Origin: Chitinophaga alhagiae
Lineage (GTDB): Bacteria > Bacteroidota > Bacteroidia > Chitinophagales > Chitinophagaceae
Direction: 5' to 3'
Length of the DNA stretch: 64,000 bases
Assembly (NCBI RefSeq): GCF_003568665.1
Contig: NZ_QXMH01000003.1
Span: 281,762 to 345,761 of the forward strand
Numbering within the stretch: position 1 is the stretch's first letter; each line of letters begins with the position of its first letter. Under the pieces are notes generated by a model, which saw only the letters and a program-made list of their open reading frames with translations, had not been told where the DNA came from and ran no database searches. This document shows positions 47,752 to 55,827 of the stretch, piece by piece. Both the position numbers and the translations under genes were made by a program.

Positions 47752-48456
47752 TTACAAGATGGCCAGGCTGCCCCCGCTTTCCAGTTCGTAGGGCGCGTGG
47801 CCGGCCTTGAAAATACGCGCGCCGGGCTCGCCGCGCAGGGTAATTTCTGTGCCGTTCACCTCTATCCACCCTCCTTCCCGCAAGCCCACCACGGGTATGG
47901 AGCTTTGGGTATGGAACTCTTTGATGCGCGTTTCCCTTGTTTCGCCCATGTGCTGCAGGCCTGGCTGCGGGTCAAGGTAATGCGGGTTGAGGTTGAAGGG
48001 TACCAGCCCCATGGTCTGGAAGCTGGGTGGGTATACAATGGGCATGTCGTTAGTGGTTTGCATGTTGATGCCGCCAATGTTGCTGCCCGCACTGGCGCCC
48101 AGGTAAGGTTTCCCTTTTTCCACTTCAGCGTTCAGCGCTTCCATCAGCCCCAGCTCATGCAGTTGTTTGACCAGCAGGAAGGTATTGCCGCCGCCGGTGA
48201 AAAAACCCTGTGCATGCAACAGGGCCACGGCCGGGTCTTCAAACGTATGTAGCCCTTTTACGCGGATGCCGATGGTGGCGAACGCCTCTGCCGCGCGGGC
48301 CGTATAATCATCGTGAGAAATACCGCCGGGGCGGGCGTAGGGAATAAAAACGATGTCGGAAATACCGAAAAAAAGCTGCTGCATAGCGGGTTTCAGGTAA
48401 GCGAGGTACTCCTGCCCGAACAAGGTGGAGGTACTGGCCAGAACGATCTTTCTCAT
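47752..48456 (-). CDS. pepE: Dipeptidase E (peptidase family S51)
   Basis: 234 residues from the ATG at 48456 (MRKIVLASTSTLFGQEYLAY). The catalytic Ser122 lies in YLGASAGSNIGG, His159 in FNLNPHYLDP and Glu194 in GLREGGWIEV, offset by two from the triad of Salmonella PepE. GFFTGGGNTFLLVKQL is the conserved glycine loop. It cleaves N-terminal Asp-X dipeptides in the cytoplasm. Its promoter box TATTTTTG ends 4 nt before the ATG, predicting a leaderless message and excluding the longer start at 48513. Confidence 0.94.
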   Translation of the reverse strand: MRKIVLASTSTLFGQEYLAYLKPAMQQLFFGISDIVFIPYARPGGISHDDYTARAAEAFATIGIRVKGLHTFEDPAVALLHAQGFFTGGGNTFLLVKQLHELGLMEALNAEVEKGKPYLGASAGSNIGGINMQTTNDMPIVYPPSFQTMGLVPFNLNPHYLDPQPGLQHMGETRETRIKEFHTQSSIPVVGLREGGWIEVNGTEITLRGEPGARIFKAGHAPYELESGGSLAIL

Positions 48457-48460
48457 ATCC

Positions 48461-48468
48461 CAAAAATA
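48461..48468 (-). promoter_or_regulatory. -7 box (TATTTTTG) 4 nt from the pepE ATG
   Basis: Minus-strand TATTTTTG is a perfect TAnnTTTG, with spacer GGAT before ATG at 48456, the same geometry as at 4230 and 57543. Confidence 0.6.
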
Positions 48469-48589
48469 GTAAACTCCCCCGGATTGGGAGAGTTTACGTA
48501 TCAGGGCATACAATCAGGCTGAAATGGCGGGCGTATGGATGAAGGAAAGCATGGTTTCCGCGGGGTTGGTTATGATGACATAGCAACAC

Positions 48590-49072
48590 TTACATAAATA
48601 AAAGATCGTCTCCCTCAGCCGCCGGCAGCACCGCCTTTTCAAAACGCTCAAAAAACAGGGGCAGCGGCGGTTCTTCCCGGTCTTCCAGCCTTTGCAGCAC
48701 GGCCTGCTGCGCCAGCAGGCTGATGCGGAAAACAGGGGCGCCTACCACCAGCACCGGCTGCTCCAGCGGGTGATACCAGAGGTATTGCAGCGGCCAGTCA
48801 TGAAACCGCTGCGAGGCCACCCTGAACAGGTAGGCCCCGGCATGTACGGCCAGCCACTGCTTCCATTCGACAGACAGTGCGCTGTAACGGGCTTCTGATA
48901 GTATCAAATCCAGTATGCTCAGGCTGCCCAACCGGTAATTCAGCCGGTAACCGAAGCGCTCTTTGTAAAAGGCGCCAAATTCCTCCGCACGCCGCTCTAC
49001 CAGGGAAGCCAGTTCAATGGAAGGCCGGATGTACTGATTATTTTGCTTGCGGAAAAAACGGAAGAACGGCAT
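48590..49072 (-). CDS. Unrecognised 160-aa soluble protein
   Basis: Starts MPFFRFFRKQNNQYIRPSIE. It contains a helical N-terminal part, SLSILDLILSEARYSALSVE, an apparent alpha/beta core with VHAGAYLFRVASQRF and PLQYLWYHPLEQPVLVVGAP, and an acidic end (AAEGDDLLFM). There is no signal peptide, membrane segment or known motif. The tone resembles immunity-type or DUF proteins of Bacteroidota that read 'HAGAYLFEVA', but I do not recognise the family. It lies 133 bp upstream (transcriptionally) of pepE, which has its own promoter. Confidence 0.7.
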   Translation of the reverse strand: MPFFRFFRKQNNQYIRPSIELASLVERRAEEFGAFYKERFGYRLNYRLGSLSILDLILSEARYSALSVEWKQWLAVHAGAYLFRVASQRFHDWPLQYLWYHPLEQPVLVVGAPVFRISLLAQQAVLQRLEDREEPPLPLFFERFEKAVLPAAEGDDLLFM

Positions 49073-49246
49073 ACTGATGTTTATAATGAGGGCTCACGAA
49101 ATCCTGGCCCTGATAGCCGCAGCAACAACAGCCACATGGCAAAATTGCGTAGGTACATGACCGTTATAATCCATTGTCATAAGATTATGTTTAGCTGTAT
49201 CTGGCATAAACATACTAAAGACGGCCCGGCGGCAGGGGCTATAATG

Positions 49247-49285
49247 CAAAAGCGCCCGGGCTTTTCTCAAATCCGTGCGCTTTTG
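49247..49285 (-). terminator. Hairpin after the TPR-kinase gene
   Basis: CAAAAGCGC (49247-49255) and GCGCTTTTG (49277-49285) form a perfect 9-bp stem with a 21-nt loop, 32 bp past the kinase stop. The stem itself ends in TTTTG on the minus strand; there is no longer T-tract. Confidence 0.4.
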
Positions 49286-49316
49286 GGGGATATATGTGTT
49301 GATAGCGGGGCGGGCC

Positions 49317-51209
49317 TCACGCCGTTTCCCGGCCGGCATGCGCCGCACTGTTCTTACGGAAGGGAATGTCCATTTCCACTTTTATGCCGTGGCTGTTCTC
49401 CACCTTCTTGTCTGTAATATGCAGCGTGGCGGGGTGCCCGGTCTGTTTGCTGAGCATGGCCAGCCGCTCCTGGGTGATGATGGTGGACAGCGATTGTTTT
49501 TCACCGCGCCCGTCTTCCGCGGGCTGCATGCCGCTGCCGTTATCCTCTATCACACAGTGCAGGGTATGCTGGCGGCGCTCAATACGCACAGTTACCATGC
49601 CTCCGTGCTCTACCCGGCGCAGGCCATGGAGGATAGCATTCTCCACAAAGGGCTGCAGCAGCATGGGCGGTATCAGCAGTCCGTCTTCCTCATAATGTTC
49701 ATATACGTCTATCTTGAAATCAAACGCGTCCTCAAAGCGCATGGCCTGCAGGCTCAGGTAGCTTTCCAGCGCCACCAGCTCGTCTTTGAGCGGCACTATG
49801 CTCTCCCTGGCGTTCTCAAGGCTGATGCGTACCAGGCGGGCAAATTTATTGAGGTATTTGATGGACTTTTCCCGCTCGTTGCTGCGGATAAAGCTCTGCA
49901 GCACGCTGAGGGTGTTGAAAATAAAATGCGGTTCCATCTGGCTGCGAAGCAGGCGCTGGCGGAGGGCGGCCTCACGCAGCTCCAGCTGCATGGCCCTCCT
50001 GCGCCACAGCAGCAGGCCCAGTATGCCCAGCAACACGGCCGCAACGGCAATTACCGCAATAATGACCTGCTGCTGCCGGCGGATCTGGCGGTTTACCTTG
50101 TTCTCAAAGGCAAGGGCCGCAATTTCATCATCTTTAGCCTTTACGGCGTACTGCGTTTCCAGCTCGCGGGCCTGCAATGCCAGGGAAGAGTCCTGCTCGG
50201 CGGCAAAGCTCTCATAAGCGCTGTCTAGCGCGGTGAAAGCCGCCTTGTAATTCCCCTGGTCCGCCAGGTTGTTGGCGCGGCGGTTCCAGGTACGGGTAAT
50301 GGCGTTCTGGTCTTGCTGGGCGGTGGCCAGGTGCAGCGCGCTGTCAAGGTAGGTGGTGGCCGTGCCGTACTGGCCCAGCTTGCTGTAGGTCACCGCCAGG
50401 TTGAGGTAAGAATCTCCGTCCAGCTCATCCAGCCCGCGGTTGATCTCCATGGCCTGGAGCTGATGGCGCAGGCCTTCCTCCGGTTTATGATCGTCTACCA
50501 GCAGCACGCCCAGGTTCTCATGCAGCACTGCATCAAAATAAGGGTTGGAAAAGCTGGTATCCCTTTCCATTTCGCGGAAAAAGAGAATAGCGGAATCTGT
50601 ATGCCCGGCGTCTTTGTAATATTTGGAAATGCTGTTGGCCAATACCGTTTTAAGCCGGGGCTGGGTGCAGCGTTCGTACCCTTCAAACAGGTAGCGCCGT
50701 ACGGCGGGGGCGTCGCCAATTTCGTTGTAGATCTCTGACAGGCGGAAACAGATAATGGGCAGGCCCGGCGTATCCACTTTTTTGGCAAGATAGTAGGCTT
50801 CCCTGGCATAGCGCAGCGCGCTGTCATATTCCCGCTGCTCGCGCAGCAGGTCTGCCATCTGTACATTGCCGCCCAGTATCTGTTTGCCGGTGGTATCCTG
50901 CTCCCGGGCCAGCTGCACGGAACGGTCAATGAAATACCGCGCACTGTCATACTGTTTCAGCATATTGTATTGCACGCCCTTGCAGCGCAACCAGTTGCAG
51001 GTAGCCCGGTAATCGTTGGCCTGCTTTACCATGGGCAGCAGGCTGTCCAGCAGGCGGCCGGCCTCACGCGGGAGGTGGTCATGAAAATAGGGGTTGACCT
51101 CGTTTTTCATGAAAGCGATCAGCGAATCGGCGCTGCGCTCCTGCCGCGGGGCGTTTTGCGGCCCGCATGCCGCCAGCAGCAGCAATATCAGAACGGGTAT
51201 ACGTTGCAT
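49317..51209 (-). CDS. TPR-containing LytS-type sensor histidine kinase
   Basis: 630 residues. The N-terminus is lipoprotein-like (IPVLILLLLAACGPQ). About 300 residues of tetratricopeptide repeats follow (LLREQREYDSALRYAREAYY; YLNLAVTYSKLGQYGTATTY; NNLADQGNYKAAFTALDSAY), then a coiled coil, one membrane helix (QVIIAVIAVAAVLLGILGLL) and the His_kinase domain with LRSQMEPHFIFNTLSVLQSF. The ATPase N-box is intact: PPMLLQPFVENAILHGLRRV, with EDNGSGM. It signals to the LytTR regulator encoded 10 bp upstream. The periplasmic TPR domain probably binds a protein or peptide cue. Confidence 0.95.
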   Translation of the reverse strand: MQRIPVLILLLLAACGPQNAPRQERSADSLIAFMKNEVNPYFHDHLPREAGRLLDSLLPMVKQANDYRATCNWLRCKGVQYNMLKQYDSARYFIDRSVQLAREQDTTGKQILGGNVQMADLLREQREYDSALRYAREAYYLAKKVDTPGLPIICFRLSEIYNEIGDAPAVRRYLFEGYERCTQPRLKTVLANSISKYYKDAGHTDSAILFFREMERDTSFSNPYFDAVLHENLGVLLVDDHKPEEGLRHQLQAMEINRGLDELDGDSYLNLAVTYSKLGQYGTATTYLDSALHLATAQQDQNAITRTWNRRANNLADQGNYKAAFTALDSAYESFAAEQDSSLALQARELETQYAVKAKDDEIAALAFENKVNRQIRRQQQVIIAVIAVAAVLLGILGLLLWRRRAMQLELREAALRQRLLRSQMEPHFIFNTLSVLQSFIRSNEREKSIKYLNKFARLVRISLENARESIVPLKDELVALESYLSLQAMRFEDAFDFKIDVYEHYEEDGLLIPPMLLQPFVENAILHGLRRVEHGGMVTVRIERRQHTLHCVIEDNGSGMQPAEDGRGEKQSLSTIITQERLAMLSKQTGHPATLHITDKKVENSHGIKVEMDIPFRKNSAAHAGRETA

Positions 51210-51219
51210 GTGAGAAAAA

Positions 51220-51951
51220 TTATCGGTTGCCGGTCAGGTATTCCATCACAAAATCTTTCCGGCGGGTGGAAACGGGTATTTCTATATTGTTGCGGAGTAC
51301 CAGGTAACCGTCTTTATGGTACCGGTCAATAAAGCGGTGGTTGACCAGGTAAGACTGATGCGGCCGCAGGAACCAGGTATCCGGCAGCAACTCCTCATAC
51401 TCCTTGATGGATTTTGACACTACAATTTTACGCCCGTCTGCCAAAAAGAAGGTGGTATACCCTGCATCGCTCTGGCAATAAATGATCTCTTCAAAAGCCA
51501 CTATCTGCAGGTATTGCTGGGAGCGCAACACAATACGGTGCGGCAGGCCGCCCTGTTTCAGCTGCTCCCGGGCCACGGCCAGTTGCGCCGGTTCCGCGGC
51601 CTGCATGCGGGATGCGCGGGCCAGCGCCTGCCGCAGCTCTTCCTCATCTACCGGTTTTAACAGGTAATCCAGCGCCCCGTACTTGATGGCCTTGATGGCG
51701 AAATGCTGGTGGGCGGTGATAAAGATCACCTTGCAGGCAGGCGCCAGCTCCTGCAGCAGGTCAAAGCCGGTGCCGTCTCCCAAAGATATGTCCAGCAGCA
51801 GCAGGTCTGGCTGCGTAGCCGGTATGAGCACCCGGGCTTCTTGTATGCTGCCGCAGGCGCCTGCCACTACAAAACCGGTTTGCTGCTGCATGAGCGTCTG
51901 AAGATCTTTGCGGATGGCGGGCTCATCATCTATTATGACTACTCTGATCAC
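51220..51951 (-). CDS. LytTR-family response regulator (GTG start)
   Basis: 243 residues beginning with GTG at 51951 (MIRVVIIDDEPAIRKDLQTL). The receiver acceptor is in LLLLDISLGDGTGFDLL, followed by FITAHQHFAIKAIKYGALDYLLKPVDEE. The LytTR domain includes IVAFEEIIYCQSDAGYTTFF, GRKIVVSKSIKEYEELL and FLRPHQSYLVNHRFIDRY. It precedes its TPR-LytS kinase by 10 bp. Upstream GGTTGC repeats with 21-bp spacing (51955, 51976) could be its autoregulatory site. Confidence 0.94.
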   Translation of the reverse strand: MIRVVIIDDEPAIRKDLQTLMQQQTGFVVAGACGSIQEARVLIPATQPDLLLLDISLGDGTGFDLLQELAPACKVIFITAHQHFAIKAIKYGALDYLLKPVDEEELRQALARASRMQAAEPAQLAVAREQLKQGGLPHRIVLRSQQYLQIVAFEEIIYCQSDAGYTTFFLADGRKIVVSKSIKEYEELLPDTWFLRPHQSYLVNHRFIDRYHKDGYLVLRNNIEIPVSTRRKDFVMEYLTGNR

Positions 51952-51954
51952 GGG

Positions 51955-51998
51955 GGTTGCTTTTTAGATTCAGTAGGTTGCGTGGTTTTTCCGGTTGC
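51955..51998. repeat. GGTTGC repeats upstream of the LytTR gene
   Basis: GGTTGC occurs at 51955-51960, 51976-51981 and 51993-51998. The first two are 21 bp apart, the spacing expected of LytTR half-sites. The motif is short, so this is tentative. Confidence 0.35.
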
Positions 51999-52028
51999 TA
52001 AAATATCTTTTTTAGGGGAATCATTACG

Positions 52029-52036
52029 TATCTTGC
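52029..52036 (+). promoter_or_regulatory. Candidate -7 box (TATCTTGC)
   Basis: TATCTTGC, 19 nt before the methionine aminopeptidase ATG at 52056. Confidence 0.4.
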
Positions 52037-52055
52037 GGGAATTAACAGGTAAAAC

Positions 52056-52820
52056 ATGTCAATCACGAACCAGGCAGAGCTGCTGGGCATGCAGAAAGTA
52101 AGCGAAGCAGTAGCCGTAACACTCAAAAAGATGCGGGAATATGCCCAACCGGGCATGTCTACCGCGGAACTGGACAACTACGGACGTACGCTCCTCACCG
52201 CTTTAGGGGCCAGGCCCGCACCCAAGCTGACCTACGGTTTCCCCGGCTGGACCTGTATTTCCGTTAACAACGAAATTGCCCACGGCATTCCCAGCCGTAA
52301 AACCATACTCCGCGAAGGAGACCTTGTGAACGTAGATGTTTCCGCGGAGCTGAACGGCTTCTGGGCAGACAACGGCGGTTCTTTTGTGCTGGGAGAAGAC
52401 CTCCGGCAGCACCAGGCGCTGGTAGACGCTTCCCGCAGCATTCTGCAAACGGCCATTGCCCACATTCACGATGGCGTCAAAATAGCCATGGTGGGCGGGC
52501 TGATAGAGGCCGAGGCCAAACGCCGCGGCTACCGCGTTATCAAAAACCTCACAGGGCATGGCATTGGCCGCGGCCTGCATGAAGCGCCTCATTCCGTGGC
52601 CAACTATTACGATCCCTACAACAAATCCAGGTTCCGTAAGAACTCCGTGGTAGCCATAGAGACCTTCATTTCCACCAAAGCTACCTGGGCTTATGAAAAC
52701 GGCGATGGATGGACGCTGGTAGCGCGGGATGGCAGCTTTGTAGCCCAGCACGAGCACACCATTGTGGTAACGGACGGGCTGCCGTTGGTGCTGACGAAGG
52801 ATAATGGCATCTGGGAGTAA
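52056..52820 (+). CDS. map: Type I methionine aminopeptidase
   Basis: 254 residues. The fold is the 'pita-bread' peptidase M24A. Conserved segments: FPGWTCISVNNEIAHGIP (catalytic His), GDLVNVDVSAELNGFWADNG (first metal-ligand aspartates), NLTGHGIGRGLHEAP (metal-ligand His), VVAIETFIS and VAQHEHTIVVTDG (metal-ligand glutamates). It removes initiator methionine. The window has no ribosomal neighbours, so this is probably a second, stand-alone copy in the genome, which is inference. A hairpin terminator follows. Confidence 0.95.
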   Translation: MSITNQAELLGMQKVSEAVAVTLKKMREYAQPGMSTAELDNYGRTLLTALGARPAPKLTYGFPGWTCISVNNEIAHGIPSRKTILREGDLVNVDVSAELNGFWADNGGSFVLGEDLRQHQALVDASRSILQTAIAHIHDGVKIAMVGGLIEAEAKRRGYRVIKNLTGHGIGRGLHEAPHSVANYYDPYNKSRFRKNSVVAIETFISTKATWAYENGDGWTLVARDGSFVAQHEHTIVVTDGLPLVLTKDNGIWE

Positions 52821-52922
52821 ACCAGCCGCATCACCAGCCGCATCATGTGTATGAACCATGCACTTCTCCGGGATAAAATGGAAATATATGCCTGGGAGTA
52901 AACAGCACAACAAACATATTTT

Positions 52923-52946
52923 AAAGGGCCTCCGGGCCCTTTATTA
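52923..52946. terminator. Intrinsic terminator after map
   Basis: AAAGGGCC (52923-52930), loop TCCG, GGCCCTTT (52935-52942), followed by TTATTATTTC. Perfect stem about 100 bp past the map stop. Confidence 0.7.
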
Positions 52947-52974
52947 TTTCCGGGAAAATCCCGTCTTCATTCCT

Positions 52975-52982
52975 TATCTTGA
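52975..52982 (+). promoter_or_regulatory. Candidate -7 box (TATCTTGA)
   Basis: TATCTTGA, 19 nt before the ATG at 53002, directly after the map terminator. Confidence 0.4.
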
Positions 52983-53001
52983 TTCATCAAACCCACGTTA
53001 G

Positions 53002-54180
53002 ATGAACATCACCCAACGCATTGCCTCTATTGACATTACGCGTGCCGTTACCATGTTGCTGATGATATTTGTGAACGACCTGTGGACCCTGCACAACATC
53101 CCCTCCTGGCTGGAGCACACCGCCGCAAAAGACGATGGCATGGGCCTTGCGGATACCGTTTTCCCCGCTTTTCTTTTTATAGTGGGCATGAGCATTCCCT
53201 ATGCTATTGCCAGCCGCATCAAAAAGGGCGATTCCCGGCTGCAACTGTTTCGTCATGTGCTGGAGCGCTCTGTGGCGCTCATAGTGATGGGTCTCTTCCT
53301 GGTGAACGGAGGATACCTCAATGAAGTGCAGACCGGCCTCTCCCGCAATGCCTGGAACGTGATCTGCTGCGTTTGCTTCATCCTGGTCTGGAACCAGTAC
53401 CCCACAACATTTCCCCGGGTGGCCGTTAACATTCTCAAGGCCATTGGCCTTGCCACCCTGGCGCTGCTGGCCTACATCTGCCGTGGCGGCGCAGACGGCC
53501 AGCTGTTTTCCACCTACTGGTGGGGCATTCTGGGGCTGATAGGCTGGGCCTACCTGGTGTCTGCCCTGGTGTATGTATTGGGCCGCGGCAGCCTGCTGGC
53601 CACGGTCTTCGCCTGGCTGGCGTTCATGGGCTGCAGCATGGCCGCGCATGCCCGGCTTACCCCTTCAGACAGCCTGCTGCGCCTGCTGCTGGACCCGCTG
53701 GAAGACGGCGCCATGCCCGCGCTGGTACTGGCCGGCGTATTAGTGTCCCAGTTGTTCAGGCAATACACCGCGGCGGGCCGCTGGCAGGCGCTCACCGGCG
53801 TACTGGCCGCCCTGGCCCTGGTGTGGCTGGCGGCGGGTTTTGCCACAAGACCGGTATGGGGCATTTCCAAAATACTGGCCACGCCCAGCTGGGTGCTCAT
53901 TTGCAGCGCCCTCACCACCCTGCTGTTCATAGCGCTGTACTGGTTGTGCGATCTGAAGCAGAAAGCCCACTGGTTCAACATTATCAGGCCCGCAGGTTCA
54001 GACACGCTGCTGTGCTACCTGGTGCCATATTTCGTATATGCGGTCATGGCCGTCACCCATATGACCGGCCTCATCAGGCTGGGCGGCATCACCGGCCTCC
54101 TGAAATCCCTGCTGTTTGCCATTATTATCATACAAATAACCCGCGGCCTTGCCAAAGCAGGAATACGTTTGAAACTGTAA
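53002..54180 (+). CDS. HGSNAT/DUF5009-like multi-pass membrane acyltransferase
   Basis: 392 residues. 'RIASIDITRAVTMLLMIFVND' is the family opening (R-x-x-S-x-D-x-x-R-G/A-x-x-x-x-x-M-x-x-V-N). 'ADTVFPAFLFIVGMSIPYAI' follows, matching the conserved D-x-x-F-P-x-F-L-F-I-x-G. About ten membrane helices are predicted. Human HGSNAT transfers acetyl groups from cytosolic acetyl-CoA to glucosamine across a membrane; bacterial homologues are uncharacterised but occur with glycan-degradation genes. It is followed after 30 bp by the LacX-like epimerase, so the two may form an operon. Confidence 0.9.
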   Translation: MNITQRIASIDITRAVTMLLMIFVNDLWTLHNIPSWLEHTAAKDDGMGLADTVFPAFLFIVGMSIPYAIASRIKKGDSRLQLFRHVLERSVALIVMGLFLVNGGYLNEVQTGLSRNAWNVICCVCFILVWNQYPTTFPRVAVNILKAIGLATLALLAYICRGGADGQLFSTYWWGILGLIGWAYLVSALVYVLGRGSLLATVFAWLAFMGCSMAAHARLTPSDSLLRLLLDPLEDGAMPALVLAGVLVSQLFRQYTAAGRWQALTGVLAALALVWLAAGFATRPVWGISKILATPSWVLICSALTTLLFIALYWLCDLKQKAHWFNIIRPAGSDTLLCYLVPYFVYAVMAVTHMTGLIRLGGITGLLKSLLFAIIIIQITRGLAKAGIRLKL

Positions 54181-54210
54181 CTTCGCAGGAGAAAAAACCC
54201 TGCTACATCC

Positions 54211-55080
54211 ATGTTAGAGATTTCGAACGATTATTTACAAGTGCAGCTGAGCGCACAAGGCGCGGAGCTGCAAAGCATTACCCGGAAAGACCATCAGCTG
54301 GAATATTTATGGAGCGGAGACCCTGCTTTCTGGGGCAAAAAAAGCCCTATTCTCTTTCCCATAGTAGGCGGGCTGAAAAACAACACCTACCGTTATAATG
54401 GCCGGGAGTACCAGTTGGGCCGGCACGGCTTTGCCCGGGACATGGCGTTTACCGTTACCCTTCACACGGCCACCAGCATCAACTTTTCCCTGCAGGACAA
54501 TGAGCGCACCCTGCAACATTATCCTTTCCCGTTTAGCCTGAACGTGCGCTATACCGTGCAAGACGCCACCTTGCTGGTCAATTATGAAGTGCAGAACATG
54601 GGAGACGATGTGATGTATTTTTCCATTGGTGCCCATCCCGCCTTCAGGGTACCGCTGGCGCCCGGCACCAGCTTTGAAGACTATGCCCTGCACTTTAATG
54701 AAACAGAAACGGCAGGCGTATGGCCGCTTTCAGCCGGCGGACAAATAGAAACAACGCCCCTGCCCTACCTGGAGCAAACCAGGCAATTGCCGCTTAAAAA
54801 AGATCTGTTCTATAAAGACGCGCTGGTGTTCAAACAACTGGCTTCTACCGCCATTGCCATCCGCAGCGCCCAAACGGCGCATGGGGTGGAGGTGCATTTT
54901 CCGGGTTTCCCGTATATGGGCATCTGGAGCGCCAAAGATGCGGACTTTGTTTGCATTGAGCCATGGTGCGGTATTGCAGACCATGTAAATACCAGTGGTG
55001 AATTGCAGGAAAAGGAAGGCATCATCCCCCTGAAACCGGAAGAGATCTTCCAGCGGCAATGGTCTGCCGTATTCTTTTAA
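54211..55080 (+). CDS. Aldose 1-epimerase-superfamily protein (LacX/YeaD-like)
   Basis: 289 residues. It begins LEISNDYLQVQLSAQGAELQSI, followed by EYLWSGDPAFWGKKSPILFP, the LacX signature. Further landmarks are NTYRYNGREYQLGRHGFARD (arginine and His), YFSIGAHPAFRVPL (His), and the Glu region VCIEPWCGIADHVN. It is cytoplasmic and shorter than GalM at 44119. This branch acts on hexose-6-phosphates or unknown sugars. Its transcription probably ends at a hairpin inside the 3' end of the convergent AlkD-like gene. Confidence 0.92.
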   Translation: MLEISNDYLQVQLSAQGAELQSITRKDHQLEYLWSGDPAFWGKKSPILFPIVGGLKNNTYRYNGREYQLGRHGFARDMAFTVTLHTATSINFSLQDNERTLQHYPFPFSLNVRYTVQDATLLVNYEVQNMGDDVMYFSIGAHPAFRVPLAPGTSFEDYALHFNETETAGVWPLSAGGQIETTPLPYLEQTRQLPLKKDLFYKDALVFKQLASTAIAIRSAQTAHGVEVHFPGFPYMGIWSAKDADFVCIEPWCGIADHVNTSGELQEKEGIIPLKPEEIFQRQWSAVFF

Positions 55081-55092
55081 CGGGCACTGCCG

Positions 55093-55797
55093 TCAGCACT
55101 TGATCGTTTTCTTCTTTTTAGCGCCTCCCGGCCTGTTCCGGGAGGCCTTTATATATTCCTCAGCGGACGGCACCTTGCAGGCCGTGCCGTTCATGTCTAC
55201 GCTGACCAGCCCTATTTTGCGGGCCGTTCCCACTGCTTTCTCCTCCAGCGCGTTCACATAGGTGCCCACGCCTATCACAAAGCTATTCATGGTGTACCGC
55301 ACGCGGTTAGGGGCTTTATGGATCTCCTTCTCCACCCGTTTCAGCAGTTTTTCAAGCATGGGCAGGTCCAGCGCGTCATCGGCGTACATAGACACTATGC
55401 CGCCCAGCGTGCTCCAGCCGCTGCTGGCAATTTTCTCGTTGCCGGACGCTATCCATTGCAGCGCCAGCTTCCAGCCGGCGGGGTGTTCGGATGCCACCCA
55501 GGGCACGGTGTATTCACTGATACCCTGGGATTGCGAGGCTTCTACCCAATGCTGCAGCTGCTTCTCCGTCATTTTTGCCCCGTCTGCCACCAGGCCGGCC
55601 AGGTACATGGCGTCATACACGCCGGTGTCATACAATTGCAGGGCCAGCGCCTGATCGTTCTTTATTTTTTTCTGGATGTTCTTGAGGTCTGCCACCTTCA
55701 CGCCGTAAGTATTTACCGCTCCGTGCTTCATGAGGGTATTGCGTGTTTGCTCGCTGCCACAGGCCCTGATGGCGTCCAGCGTTTGTTGTAACGTCAT
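55093..55797 (-). CDS. DNA alkylation repair (AlkD-like) HEAT-repeat protein
   Basis: 234 residues of ALK/HEAT-like helical repeats: NTYGVKVADLKNIQKKIKND (the YGVKxxxLR-like opening), LYDTGVYDAMYLAGLVADGA, WVEASQSQGISEYTVPWVAS and KAPNRVRYTMNSFVIGVGTY. AlkD-type glycosylases excise alkylated bases using Trp and Asp residues. Here the usual tryptophan positions are only partly recognisable, so catalytic competence is uncertain. It ends with a basic tail GGAKKKKTIKC. The region coding for the tail also contains a plus-strand hairpin (55123-55146). Confidence 0.85.
   Translation of the reverse strand: MTLQQTLDAIRACGSEQTRNTLMKHGAVNTYGVKVADLKNIQKKIKNDQALALQLYDTGVYDAMYLAGLVADGAKMTEKQLQHWVEASQSQGISEYTVPWVASEHPAGWKLALQWIASGNEKIASSGWSTLGGIVSMYADDALDLPMLEKLLKRVEKEIHKAPNRVRYTMNSFVIGVGTYVNALEEKAVGTARKIGLVSVDMNGTACKVPSAEEYIKASRNRPGGAKKKKTIKC
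55123..55150 (+). terminator. Plus-strand terminator embedded in the AlkD-like coding end
   Basis: GCCTCCCGG (55123-55131) pairs with CCGGGAGGC (55138-55146) over a 6-nt loop and is followed by CTTTATATATT. It lies 42 bp after the LacX-like stop and inside the convergent gene. Confidence 0.5.
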
Positions 55798-55827
55798 GGT
55801 AAAGGAGTTTGCTATATAAAAGTACGC

